From: Archegozetes longisetosus
Lineage: Eukaryota > Arthropoda > Arachnida > Sarcoptiformes > Trhypochthoniidae
Assembly: GCA_018873245.2 (NCBI GenBank)
Contig: JAEMBT020000009.1
Location: forward strand, 1,116,001 to 1,180,000
Direction: 5' to 3'
Length of the DNA stretch: 64,000 nt
In this document: piece by piece, positions 22,521-34,046 of the stretch
Numbering within the stretch: position 1 is the first letter of the stretch
Layout of the letters: each line of letters starts with the position of its first letter
The notes under the pieces: model-generated
What the model was told of the DNA's origin: nothing
Database searches by the model: none
The model's input: the letters and a program-made list of their open reading frames with translations, nothing else
Made by a program: the position numbers and the translations under genes

Positions 22521-23822
22521 CAGTCATTGACAAAGTCCCTTCCATCAGTTTTTAAGGGTTTTATTTCCTAAACTTCAATGAATTTTGATGAATTTTTTTT
22601 GAATGAATGGTGAATTGTGAAACTGGTTGCAAATTAAATTTAACCATGCATATTATTCAAATTTATTGCTAAATCTATCCCTAAAATAGGTTCTCATTAA
22701 TTTTCAGGTTTGAAGTATCTTTAAATTAATTATTAGTAAGTTAATCACGTAGTATATAAATAAATAAGCAAATGTGAATAAAGTTTCCAAAAACGAGCTC
22801 ATGTGTTATCTCTTTACATTTAACTGTTCACATAGTTGTGTTTCATTAGATTTCAAACAAATTGTTCAATAAAACGACAGAAATAAATGAAAGTAGATTT
22901 GAAAAATTTATAAAATTATATGCTCAAGGTGTTTTCAAGTTCTGCCTAATGCATAGAATCGTTAATTTTGTATTATTTTTCATTTAAATTTATTTTGTAA
23001 TACTATTCATTTTAAACGAATAACTTTTAAAACTTATGATGAATGGGCCTATAAAGACAATCACGACATTCCTTTCTTCAAAGAAGAAGGTCGCATAAGG
23101 AAAACTATTAGTGATGATCTACTTTTAGTTGAAGTGAATGAAGAAGAGCAGTGGTCGAATCTTAATTATTTCAAAGATGGCGAAAGCATAAAAGCTCTGA
23201 ATCTCGAAGTCACTGATCGAACTCTCTATAGGAGATCAATAAAAATATTATTTTAAAAAACTTGACTCTTTACTGAGTAGGATTCCACGAAAAACCAGCC
23301 CTTATTTGGTCTCATAGATTTCGAAAAAGATAGAAATATTATTTGTTTCAATACAGTGTGACTACCTAGAATTTTGAATATCTTAAATTTTTAATGTGAA
23401 GAGTGGTTCCAACAAATCTAGACTTTAAAACTTTATATAATTGAAAGTTCATTATAATTAACTTTAATTTGCAACTGGTTTCAAAACTTAATTCCCTGTA
23501 GTTAAAAATTTATGATCTCTTGAATTATAGGATTTTTCGTGTTTGTAGATGAAAGTGAGTCGTTTCAGAGCTAACCAAAAATACACATATTTGATCATTT
23601 TTAGTTAGGTATTGATTCCTTGTATCAGAATTTTAAATTCTTGCTGAGTTCTTCTGGGAGAGTTACCTCATTTTACGAGTAACCGTCTTAGAGTCGGATC
23701 ACGCCTTTCAGGTCAAAGGTCGGTCCCAACATACCTTTCATTCAAAAAAATTCATCAAAATTCATTGAGGTTTAGGATATAAAACCCTTAAAAATAGATG
23801 AAGAGAATATTGTCAATGACTA
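22521..23822. mobile_element. 1.3-kb element with ~90-bp inverted ends
   Basis: Left arm about 22522-22612 and right arm about 23735-23822 are inverted copies, sharing AGTCATTGACAA at the outer ends and TAAGGGTTTTAT further in. The interior holds one open frame (22966-23256) of unknown family. Ends starting at CAGTCATTGAC next to a TA suggest a Tc1-like structure, but the target duplication is not clear on the right. Confidence 0.55.
22966..23256 (+). CDS. Orphan open frame inside an IR-bounded element
   Basis: A stop-to-stop frame of 96 codons without an ATG. It is rich in charged residues: EWAYKDNHDIPFFKEEGRIR near the middle and NLNYFKDGESIKALNLEVTD towards the end. Composition and codon use look coding-like against AT-rich flanks, where long frames are rare. 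I do not recognise the family. It lies between the inverted arms 22522-22612 and 23735-23822, so it could be an exon or remnant of a transposon protein, or a captured host exon. No splice sites are firmly placed. Confidence 0.35.
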   Translation, partial: FCIIFHLNLFCNTIHFKRITFKTYDEWAYKDNHDIPFFKEEGRIRKTISDDLLLVEVNEEEQWSNLNYFKDGESIKALNLEVTDRTLYRRSIKILF

Positions 23823-25165
23823 CATCTCTTACGTTAAGTTTTTCATGAAGCGACAGAGCTAAAGCTAAGAGCTTGAGCTAAAAGGATGATCCGAAACTAA
23901 AGTTAAATGATAAAACTAATGTTTAACCTTGTTAACCTGTTTGCCTCTCTGCATTGAATTTTACTTTAAAATTATATAATCACAATATTTGTTTTTTTCT
24001 CATTCTAACTATAAGAGATCTAATGCAGTCACTCATAGTAACAATGCACCGAATTACAAGTATTGCATACTTTAGTTAAAATCTAAGGTAATAATCAAAA
24101 CAATATAATAAAAACTGTATCTTAAAGCAATTTTAATCATTTTAAATTGAAATAATTTTACACATGAGTGAAGAGGACATTGTATTGAGTTAAGATTCTG
24201 ATACACAAAAAAGAGACACAATGGAATATTGTTTCATTTAAATGTAACTTATTTTGAATGAATTTATGATAAGAGAATTATGTGTAAATTATGTAGACAT
24301 AAATGAGATACAACAAGTTTAAAATATAACACAGAAAAGTCAAACTTTCAATATCGAGAGATATTAAGCAGTATTCTGGCAGTTAGTTATTACCGATAGG
24401 AGAATCATTAATCCTATGCAGACACAGGGACGGGCGAGAATCCCTGAATATTAACTTGATTTTTTACTATTTCCGTAATATGGGACTTTTGCTAAAATGT
24501 TAGATGTCTGTTTTTTAAAGCAACTGCTTCAAATAGTAAATACTCATTCAAATTGATAACAATAATAGCTGATTCTATTCAATCGCAGAGTTAAACTGGA
24601 ATAAACATTATTTAAATGAGGGTCAATTAACTTTTAGATCGAATTAAGCAAGGATTATGAGATGTAGATACTCCAAGCCCGTGCTAGTGAGTGAAGCGAA
24701 AAATAAGTCACATTTAATAATTAATTGAGAAATCGAGTAGCAGATTGAGTAAAGACAGATATATACACCTTATATACATTCTATATTTCAAATAATTAAA
24801 CACTCAGAATGCATTGCTTCATACAACTTTGAAAATTTAAGCAGAAGTGCAGTGGTTAGTTAACAAAGGCCTTCTTCCAACCCAAAAAGTCTTAGCTTTT
24901 CTTTTTGATAAAACTTATATAAATTTTATATCCTGTGTTTTGCGCACATATCACATGTGCTTTACGCGTCTGATTGAACATTAAAGGGCTGCAGAGGCTT
25001 AAAACTTCGCTCTGTTATCCTCTGTAGGTGAAATTCTATTATTTTACTCTACGAAATTATGTAAATTTTCTTGATATTACTGCCTATACATATATCTCGC
25101 AATTTTTTATCGCCTTAGATCTATTTATTAAAATTACATCTAAATCTTATTATAAATGAAACTTT
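23823..25165. other. No gene seen
   Basis: No convincing exon, RNA or transposon end. There is a slightly GC-richer patch at about 24410-24450 and an inverted CACATATCACATGTG at about 24944-24958. Confidence 0.4.
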
Positions 25166-25803
25166 AAAGAACGATGAAAATAAGTCTATGGGATTCTAGC
25201 TATCCATACACCCTGGATCTCATGATATATTTTAATAAAGGTCATCATCCTGATCAAAATTGTCAATGGGCTCACCTCTGTATAACTTATAGTCTATCCG
25301 CTAGATACCCTTAAAGTAAGCATTTAAAATGAATCTTTGATTTTCTCTAAGGATATAATAGATATCGAAAAACGGGCTTCATAATTGTAATCAGCGTTAA
25401 ATTCTACACCGAAATCATATATCATATAATAAAAGATCTTAAAGTGGAAAAATTCGATATAAAATATTTAAAGTCGAATATCTCGAAAAGTATTCGATAT
25501 AAAAAATTTCATATTTGATTTCATATTCGGAATCAGCGTTAAAAAAATATATAGATCAGTTGAAAAGTCAATTTATAAAATAATGAATTTCATCCTGTCA
25601 TCCATACGTGGGATTGAGCAGAATTTTTAAATGATATCTGCGTGGAATTGGAGGACCAAGAGTAAGTATCGGCGGCGACTTTTAGGGGTGTTGAGTGAGG
25701 GGGGCGGAGGGTGGGTCCCTACCTATGCATTAATGCATCAATAATAACAAATAATTATATCTTATATTATATAATTGATAGCCAGGGTTTGTCAAACTTC
25801 TTT
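25166..25803. mobile_element. 638-bp TIR element, family member 2 (inverted)
   Basis: Second copy of the 14041-14800 family, in opposite orientation. It keeps AAAGAACGATG at 25166 and a degraded partner at 25791-25803. The GC-rich block (GGGGGGCGGAGGGTGGGTCC) is at about 25698-25717. It is shorter than copy 1 because of internal deletions. Confidence 0.75.
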
Positions 25804-25810
25804 ATTAATT

Positions 25811-25915
25811 GAGTTTGAAGAGTCAAGTGATGAATATAACTCAGATGATTCCTCTTCTGAAATATTACTGCATTATAACGATGATGTTAGTCGACCAGAT
25901 CACAATTATCGTTAA
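25811..25915 (+). other. Acidic 34-codon open frame, paralogous to 28047-28127
   Basis: The frame has no ATG and reads EFEESSDEYNSDDSSSEILL and onward to a stop. A similar acidic frame at 28047-28127 starts MENLVIDFEENSDGGSEVE, and the DNA just after both, with GACCAGATCACAATT or a near match, is also alike. They could be two relics of one gene or transposon protein. The function is unknown. Confidence 0.25.
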
Positions 25916-26483
25916 TTTCATTTAATTGTATTTATACTGAGAATGAATTGCATGTTCTTCGAGGTTAGAAAATTGTAACGATATTTATCATATTTGCTCT
26001 TATTTATTGCTAGCTATATGTTACGACAGTAATATTTGAGATAAGACATAAATTAAATATTTATTGACTGGCAATCAAACTGATTTGACACATAAGTCCG
26101 CCAAAAAAGATATGATTAATAATCAACTAATAGGTACTTAAGCCTATGTTAAGTAGTTAGAAGTTATTCTTACTTGAAGTTCAAACGCATTATCATCTAA
26201 ACTGTGAAGATTGTGTTAAATAGAGCGAAGCGATTGAGTTTTTCGAACAAAGTTCCTTATTATTTTATTTTGTGTGTAATTACACAAAATATTGAATAAA
26301 GAAAAATGTCAACTATTTCAAATGGATATTTGAAGGTATGATAGATTTTATATAGTTATTTGTAAGATTTGTTCGAAAACATGAGATCTGCGTAACAACC
26401 TCTTAGAGGTTAATAAGCTTTAATGTTATTCTCGTTGATCGAACTATACAATTAATAGTAGTAATTATTATAGTTATTATTAT

Positions 26484-26986
26484 ATTGTGTCTTGTTAACT
26501 TCTAAATTCAGATATTGAGTGCGATATTTATTTAATATTACGCATCGATCAGATGCAACTCTGAACAAAGTTTGAAACAAATCAAGATAAAGATTGTTTC
26601 TTGATCATTATGTTTTGCTTAAAAACAGATATAGCGTTAAAGTGCTGTTTTCAATAAAGATTAGACTTCAATACCAGAACAGCCAAAGTTAAATATTCAA
26701 AATGATATTCAAAAAATAACTTTTGAAATTCTTAGTAGAGTTTCAGACAATGACTAAATGAGTTAAACCTAGCTTAGAAAATATTGGGCAACATTTTCAG
26801 AGTGTAATAAAGTATTTAATTGCAATTTCTAAACACTAATTCTATAATACTAAGTTTGATGATCAAAAGTTTGTTTCGGAATGTTAAATTTTTGATCGAT
26901 GAGTAATTCACTTTGAAGTCCTGCTAATTATCAAGGTATAAAAAGCTTTAACTGTTTATCTCAGTTTTAGAAGTTAAGGGCGCATA
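26484..26986. mobile_element. ~500-bp MITE, copy A of a tandem pair
   Basis: Diverged direct duplicate of the following unit (26991-27497). Shared landmarks are CGATCAGATGC near 26545, a central ATTTCAGACAAT-like block and AAAGCTTTAACTGTTT near the right end. Its ends resemble CTTCTAAACTCA and its complement. Related to the better-preserved copy at 30503-30995. Confidence 0.55.
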
Positions 26987-26990
26987 AATA

Positions 26991-27497
26991 CTGTATGTCC
27001 GTTATCTTCTAAACTCATATATTGAGTGCATTTTTCTGTAATATTGCACATCGATCAGATGCCACTTATGAATGAAGCTTGGAATGAGTCAAAGAAAAGA
27101 TTATTCCGCAATCATTATGTCTTGCTTAAAAAACTGATTAAACATCAAAAATGGTGTTTATGATAAAAAAGAGAGTTTTGCTTATAAAACTTAATTATTA
27201 ACTTATTATTGTCGTGGTCCAAAAAGAATTCTAAAACTCTTAACAGAATTTCAGACAATATTATTAAAGGAAGCGTTGTCTATAAAACAATAGATAACGT
27301 TTTCAGCAAATGTTATAAAGTATTGAATTGCTATTTCTAAACATTGATTCACTTGCATTAATTTGATGACTAAGAGATTTTTTCAAAGTATAAAATTCTG
27401 AGTTGATGAGTAATTTATTTGACGCCCGACCAAAATATTCTAATATGAAAAGCTTTAACTGTTTTGTCTCAGTTTAGAAGCTAAACTGGACATACAT
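26991..27497. mobile_element. ~500-bp MITE, copy B of a tandem pair
   Basis: Ends CTGTATGTCCGTTATCTTCT and, in reverse complement, ATGTATGTCCAGTTTAGCTT, both continuing into CTAAACT. It aligns with copy A along its length. The 64-codon frame on the minus strand at 27500-27694 lies just outside and is considered chance. Confidence 0.55.
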
Positions 27498-28847
27498 GTT
27501 TAGGAATATACATATGTTATTTGAATCTGAATCTTGCTTTTAAAGATTATTATGAATAACTTATAAGTATTGAAGACTTTTAAACTGAAGGAAGTCTCAA
27601 TTACTAAGGGTTTAGAACTTATCCAACTTTTGTTATGTTTATCAGACTTAGCTAGATTCCAGTACAATTTGATATGAATGAGAGTTTGCACCATTAATCA
27701 TTTGCATATGTAAATCATTCATATGCTATCATTAATATTTAGATACTTCAATATAGGTCACACCTTTAAAATGTAAATTCCAACACCTTATCGTAATTTC
27801 ATTCCTAATGCATTTACCCGTTGATAAAGTTAATATAATATTTGCATAAATTAATATAAAAATTAGATTATAATTTATTTAATTATATGTCTCAAAGAAT
27901 AATGTTAATTTTTAAAGTCATGAATTGTAACAATTAATTTTAAATGTAGTCGAGTCAAAAACTCTTGAGTCTTGCCAAAATGTGTTCAACATTACGAGCA
28001 AATTGAGACTGAATATTGGGAAAGGGGTAGACTTCTTTACATCCAAATGGAAAATCTGGTCATTGATTTTGAAGAAAATAGTGACGGTGGATCTGAAGTT
28101 GAAATTTCATTTTTATTGAAAATTTAATTGAATTAAATACTAGTATTAATTTACTAGATCACAATTGCTGTTAAATTCGAGGTTTTATTGTATAATATTA
28201 ATATCAGCCAATTACGCGATTTTAAGGTGCGGCCTATATTTAAGTCCTGAAATATTAATAATAAATTATTTCTTTATGCTATCGAAACTTCTCTCAGTAA
28301 TACTTATCTCTATGCTATTTCATCATTAGTTAAGGGTTGAATAGTTGACTGAAATTAAAACTAATGCGTATATATGTCTTAATGCATACACTTTGGTGTT
28401 TTAGTTTCAAACTTCAGGCTTTTCTTCGAAAAATATATTCATATTAACTGATTATTAGGTATTATTTTGTGGGTATAATTTTATTGGCAAAATCAAAATT
28501 TTTCATTGAACGATCGTGTAAAAGTATTTTTTATTCAATAAACGCTTTAGTGACTTTGTAGTAATAGACATTTATGCGAACCTCGCGATGAGTTTTAAGG
28601 ATTTTTTACTGAGTTTATGAGTTTCGCGTCAGACCTGTAAATATTTATTTGATAATTATTTGAATACGCATTAATATAACAAGAACCATGTGATTAGATT
28701 TTATGGAATTTATTAAATCGATAAATCTAATCGAGTACTTGATAAAGACTAAATATCACTTTACACAAATTAAATATTAAGCTGATTAAGGAAGTATTTA
28801 ATATACGTTTAGCATTCAGAACTATCTTTAAGATTTTAAGTGGCATA
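27498..28847. other. No gene seen; acidic-frame relic at 28047
   Basis: Apart from the short acidic frame at 28047-28127 (see 25811-25915), I recognise no exon, RNA gene or transposon end. Confidence 0.4.
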
Positions 28848-29716
28848 CAGGTGTTCCATCTAAGTGTGGCTATGTTTAACTAATGTTTCCCGAACCCGTG
28901 GACCGATTTCGGAAATTCTTTTGACTGATAAGTATATGCGAAGTCGTTTCCAATACGGTCGTTGAAGGCACCTCCTAATGGAGAACTGGATATATGGGGT
29001 ATGCGGAAGTCTCGATTTTACCAAGACCGGAAGTACCAGATACGAAAATTGTTAAGCCACTCGGCCTAGCAGATGTCCATATTTTCGATAAACACTATTG
29101 CAAAGTTCTTCCCTAACAAGGAGCAGTACAAAAAGTTTTCAAAGTTACTCAAAGATTCAAGTTGTTTTTATGCTAAAATGAAATCTTTACAGATTAATTT
29201 TTAAAATTTTTTTGAGGCCTTTCAGCAAAGACAGATGGCATCACGAGAAGATGTACATCATTGCCATCCGCGGGCAAGCTTTTCTAAACTGAAGTGTGCC
29301 CATGCCTCCTCAGAGACCGGAAAATACCTTTTCCTTTGGGATTACCTAAGGTACTATCTGTCTTTGCTGAGACTTCAAAAGACATTTTTAAAAATTAATT
29401 TGTAATAATTTAATTTTAGTATAAATACAATATGAATTTTGATAACTTTGATAACATTTCGGTGATACTCCCTGTGAGGATAGAACTTTGAAATAACGTT
29501 TGTAAGAGTTATGGACATCTGCTAAGTCGAGTGGTATAAAAATTCCATGCCTGGTACTTCTGGTCTCGGTAAAATCCGGCCTTCCTCGTATCCCATATAC
29601 CTGGGTCCCTCATTAGGAGGTGCCTCTGACTACCATATTTGAAACGATTTCCGAAATCGGCCCACAGGTTCGAAAAATATTCGACTAATATCGCCACACT
29701 TAGATGGAATACTCTG
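28848..29716. mobile_element. 869-bp foldback element, arms ~390 bp
   Basis: Almost entirely an inverted repeat. Outer ends CAGGTGTTCCATCTAAGTGT and CAGAGTATTCCATCTAAGTG are flanked by TA (28846-28847 and 29717-29718). The arms run to an inner pair, CAGCAAAGACAGAT at about 29223 and its complement at about 29358, around a ~110-bp loop. TA targets and CAGGGTGTTCC-like ends point to the Tc1/mariner group. The minus-strand frame at 29509-29697 falls within the right arm and is not a gene. Confidence 0.85.
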
Positions 29717-29754
29717 TACTTAAGGATAATCTCTTAGCTCTTGTCACTTCACTA

Positions 29755-29807
29755 GAGCGGAGAGAGGGAGAGGGAGAGAGGGAGAGGGAGAGAGAGAGAG
29801 AGGGAGA

Positions 29808-29842
<35 letters not shown>
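29755..29842. repeat. (GA)n / GAGAGGGA microsatellite
   Basis: About 88 bp of purine-only GA repeats with interspersed GGGA units. Confidence 0.95.
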
Positions 29843-29844
<2 letters not shown>

Positions 29845-30502
29845 ACAGACTCTAAAAGGAGGATATGAGGGCAAAATCTCAATTCTAATTTTAACTTATT
29901 TCAAGCTTTGTGTTGATGACCAAAATTTGCCTTTTGTAGTTTTATTGTGGTTTTCAATGAACATAGAAGATCCAGTTATTAATCGGTTACAAGCGTCTAT
30001 CAAATTTTTTTTAAGAGCTTAGAAAGAACCCAATATTTCAACAATAAAGAAAAAATTTGATATGATTCTGCTAATTTATTTTCAAAGAGAACATCTTATA
30101 GTCCTCCTGAACCAGTCAGAGGACAGAGGTTCAGAAGGACCACCCGGGTGGGAACTTGCTCTTAGCATTAATAGCATTTGATTAGATCTATGATTAAATA
30201 AAATCTACTCACTACTAAATGTTGAACACTAGTCAAAGCTTTAAATCTAATCTTTTATCACTGATCAGCAACTTTATTTTTGATAGCAGATCAAGTTCAT
30301 CAATAATTCTTTACAATTAGAAAATGTTGACGCATGGGTTCTCGTTCATTTCAGTACATTCTCACATAACAACTTCGCAACACCTTTTCTACAGACATCA
30401 TTAAAAATCTATTGATTGTATTTATATTAATAATCGTGCTCTTTTTAAAAAAAAGAACACAATAATAAAATAAACATAGAGACAATGCTCTATTACTATA
30501 TA
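29843..30502. other. No gene seen
   Basis: A small hairpin (AGTCCTCCTGAAC pairing with GTTCAGAAGGAC) lies at about 30100-30143. No exon or RNA gene recognised. Confidence 0.4.
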
Positions 30503-30995
30503 CTGTCCGTTTTTAAAAACTAAACTCAAATCCTTATAACAATTTTTCTTTATTATTACTCATTAATCAGAACTTACTAATGAGTCAGTTTAAAACATAT
30601 AACAAAATTTGATCACTTAGTCATTGATTTTGAATTAAAAACACTTTTAATCATAAGATAGTGTTCACAATAAAAGAGAGAATTTTTATTTTGAAGACTC
30701 ATTTATTAACTAAATGTTGTGATAAGGTTAGAGCTGAATTTTTTTGAAAAATTTGGTAAAACTGGACCGACCAATGGAACTATTGTTAGAATTGAATCAA
30801 ATTTATTTTTACATGTCTAAACTACTTTGTAATATTACAGTTCTGAAATATGTTTGTAAGTTCATTATTAAAGGTTTATTTTGAAACATTCAAATTTCAG
30901 CAAATGAGTAAGCGATTTGACTTTTGACTCACATTTCCAAAAGCAATAAAGTGTTAAATGTAAAATCTGAGTTTAGTTTTTAAAAAAACGGACAG
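30503..30995. mobile_element. 493-bp MITE, ends CTGTCCGTTTTT, TA target
   Basis: Ends CTGTCCGTTTTTAAAAACTA and CTGTCCGTTTTTTTAAAAAC (reverse complement), continuing into CTAAACTCA and flanked by TA on both sides. The interior resembles the tandem pair at 26484-27497, for example ATAAAAGAGAG and a TTATTAAC block. No coding capacity. Confidence 0.8.
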
Positions 30996-31252
30996 TATAA
31001 CGAGCTTTCATTTGAATGATTTACCATATATTTTATTCTTGGACTTAGAGGTTCAAAATTTCCATAAAGTAAGAACTCGAAAAATTTTTCGGAAATAAAA
31101 ATTGAATTGATCTAAAAAGTTAGCTTTTATCATATCTTAAATATGCTTCCGAACAATATGGTCGGTATTTATGAGTAGGTGGAAGGGGCGCAATGATGGG
31201 CTTCAAATATTTTACATCTAATAACATTTCAGAAAAATAATTAAATAATTAA

Positions 31253-31713
31253 CCCTTCGAAGGAACTGTGGGGTCTTTTTTGTCCTAACAATACTTTGAA
31301 ATTCTGTTAAAAACAAACCATAAATGCAAAAAATCTAAAAAATTCTGTATTCTATCACAAACTATTTCTTAACAAAACTACATAATTGTCATTTTAATAT
31401 TACTTATAATTAAAATTCTAAAAATAAATAAGTAAAGCAAAGTCTGGTGTCGTACCCCACCTTTCTATTCATGTAACTTTTTTTCATAATATATTTCAAT
31501 GCAATTTGGATGAATCCAATAAGAAAGGGGTTAACTGTGATGTCAAATGTTATGACTTGGATACAATACGATATGTGAATGGAATAGTGGGGTATTTTTG
31601 TTTAGTCCTTGAGTTTTACGCATAATAAGCCCAGATTCGTCCAGGAAAGTTCCCACGATTTTTTGACCCCATCTTTCCCTTTAAGTGATTCTAAACACAA
31701 TTCCTTCGAAGGG
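31253..31713. mobile_element. piggyBac-like MITE, 461 bp, TTAA target
   Basis: Flanked by TTAA at 31249-31252 and 31714-31717, with inverted ends CCCTTCGAAGGAACTGTG and CCCTTCGAAGGAATTGTG. TTAA duplication plus CCC-starting ends is the piggyBac signature. No transposase inside. Confidence 0.8.
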
Positions 31714-31747
31714 TTAAAAGTTTTATCATCAATAGTTTAAGAGTGAG

Positions 31748-31988
31748 GTTTACTGTGGTGTAGTGATGAGCGAGTCGGACTTTGGGGCGGAAGTCTCTGA
31801 TTCGCGTCTCGTAGTTGCTACACTTCTTTGGTGGCGATGTGTTGGCCTCATACCCCGTTTTGACTAGCATTGTCCTAATGCGCATGCCCGACCTGACTGC
31901 ATAGCGAAAAGATCATTCTGTAACTGGAACTCAAATGAGCCTACTGAATGCAGTTGGACAACAAAAATGAAATGACGAAAATGAATGA
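31748..31988 (+). repeat. Probable tRNA-derived SINE
   Basis: A box-A-like TGGTGTAGTGATGAGCG at about 31756-31772 and a box-B-like GATTCGCGTC at about 31799-31808 are spaced as in tRNA promoters. An unrelated body and an A-rich tail (ACAACAAAAATGAAATGACG) follow. This is the usual SINE layout. Only one copy is seen, so the length is uncertain. Confidence 0.4.
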
Positions 31989-31989
31989 T

Positions 31990-32510
31990 AGGTTAGTAGA
32001 TATGAATTCTTAAATGATTTTTTATAATTGGCTCTATGGAGAAAATTTAAACTTTGATAAATAATTAAACGAATTAATTAAAAGAACATAATTTTAATTT
32101 TTTAAACTGATTTAACGAAAGGGATGAGAGGCAAATATTTTCTAGGAAAATCCAAAGTGGGCTAAACAACTGGAAGTACCCCGAGATAGAATTTGAACTC
32201 TTGATTTGAACCTAAATGTGAATCAAACTTAATGTACAAAACTGTAAATGAATTTCTTTTTCTTTTAAATTCAAAATCAAAAGTTCAATTACTATTTTGA
32301 GGTACTTCCAGTTGTTCAGTCCGTTTGTGACCTTCCTAAAAATGTCTACCTCTCATGCTCTTTCGTTCAAATAATTTTAAAGGTGAAATAAAAATAAAAA
32401 TTACACCTTTTGAAAATTAATTTTCAAAGTTCAATTTTTCTCCATTAGAGCCCATTATTAGAAAAATCGCTAAAAATTTCATATCTTCTAAACTATTAGT
32501 GATAAAATTT
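31990..32510. mobile_element. ~520-bp foldback MITE
   Basis: Inverted arms of about 250 bp meet near 32245. Paired landmarks are ACAACTGGAAGTACC (about 32168) with GGTACTTCCAGTTGTT (about 32302), and GGCTCTATGGAGAAAA (about 32031) with CTCCATTAGAGCCC (about 32440). It ends about 245 bp upstream of the first coiled-coil/LC8 gene. Confidence 0.7.
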
Positions 32511-32754
32511 TTTGATCTTATCTTTTTGACCTAATCTTATTGAAATGTGTCATTAGAGAATATTCGAGGCCTGTTTCAAAACCCTGCCCACTTACTCATA
32601 GATGCCAACCACCGTACATTCTGTTGATTTTGTTCAAATTTGAGTTTTGTCACAAAAATAAGAGAGATATTATGCAATTAAGTCCAGTTTATTTCAATGA
32701 AAGAATTCTTCATTTCATATGCTTAAATAATAACAAAACTTTAATATTTTCAGA

Positions 32755-34046
32755 ATTTTAACGAAGAAAGGTACAACCAGCTGACTATTTACAACAAAAA
32801 AATGGAAAAGTTTACAGAAAAACTAGAACTTAAAGAAAAGAAATCTTAAAACTAAAAAGTGAAAATGATAAACTCATAAGCGATAACAGTATTTTATCAG
32901 AAAAATTAGATATAGCTGAAGATAGGATCAAGTACTTGAAAAGTTTTGATGACGAACTCCTCAATAAAATAAGATGTTTGACTGAAGAGTTAAAACGCGA
33001 GCAGGACTTAAGGAAAAGTTTAGAGTTTCAGAAACAATTGGATCAAAATAATAAACGTACTGAACAATTACTTAAAGAAACTGTGAGTACAGCCGATAGC
33101 AAAGCATATGGTTTACCGGAAAAGAAGAGTCCAATAAAAGAATTTAAACAAAGAAATGGTTCTTTACCAATGATTTTAGAGAAGACTGGTAATCGATCAC
33201 AATCTGGTAATTCAAAGAGAGTTTCGTTACAACCGATAGAAAGTCAGCTATTTTCTAGTGAAAGAAGAACTTCATTGCAGGTACTAATAGTAAAACTTTC
33301 CAAAGCTTTTTTGTCATAAATTGAAATTTTTTTATAGGGAGATTTTTTGGATGTGATAAATAATGCTAGATTGAAGAAAAAAGCGGATTTCGTCAACAGA
33401 ACACCAAATGTTGAGCAAGAATTTGCGGACTTTATAATAAATTTGGCGATTGAGACAGTTGCTAAAGAATTCAATAGTTATTCAGAATTGAGTGATTATA
33501 TGCGCGATAAAATTCGTGAAAAATACAATCAATACTATTTGGTGATCATCGGCAAATTTAATTGCTATAACAGTAGCAGTTGGAGCTTTGACAGCAGAAA
33601 AACACTTTCATTCAAAATAAGTAACTTGGGCTTTGCTATATTTCAAATTCATGTGAGAGTTTTGAAGGCAATTACTTTTTGCAATACCTTTTGATTAATC
33701 AAAATGATTTTTTTTTCTATAGACTGAGTGTCTTGATTTGATCAATACTGCAAAGTGGGTCACTAATATTGAGATAGTAAGCAAGAATCAATTTATTGAT
33801 GAAGAGTTTGAGAAAAGTGTGACAAGTTTGGCACTGGAAACGATTGGAAAAAATTTGACCGATTATCAACAGATGTCAGAGTTTATGTCCACATCAATCG
33901 CTAGACGCTTTGGCAAGAAATGGTTTGTCGTCGTTGGTGTATATGATAGCTATGATCTTTGTTTAAATGTTTCTCTATGCAATAAAAGAAAATTTATTGA
34001 ACTCTTGATTAAGGACTTGAGATTCACTATATTTCAAGCTATTTAA
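32755..34046 (+). CDS. Coiled coil + two LC8-like domains, copy 1 (likely frame-disrupted)
   Basis: A 5' exon begins at about 32755 after TTTTCAG and encodes a heptad-rich helix. At about 32845 the frame shifts by one base: NKKMEKFTEKLELKEK is cut off and ILKLKSENDKLISDNSILSE continues in another frame. From there coding runs to 33280, then exons 33338-33652 and 33723-34046, all phase 0. Each of the last two exons encodes one dynein-light-chain-8-like domain. The pattern is a helix, then (F)xxKYxxxxxVxxG, then a terminal strand, as in LC8's DKKYNPTWHCIVG. In the first domain the line is REKYNQYYLVIIG, in the second ARRFGKKWFVVVG. The LC8 loop GSYVTHET is not conserved. A serine-rich linker (GNRSQSGNSKRVSLQPIESQ) joins helix and domains. 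The start exon is not located. It may be a recent pseudogene, or carry a sequencing error. Confidence 0.7.

Noticed and set aside
29509-29697. Minus-strand 62-codon frame
   Set aside because: It lies wholly within the right arm of the 869-bp foldback and has no counterpart frame in the left arm.
29700-29882. Minus-strand frame rich in Ser-Leu repeats
   Set aside because: A translation of the GA microsatellite.
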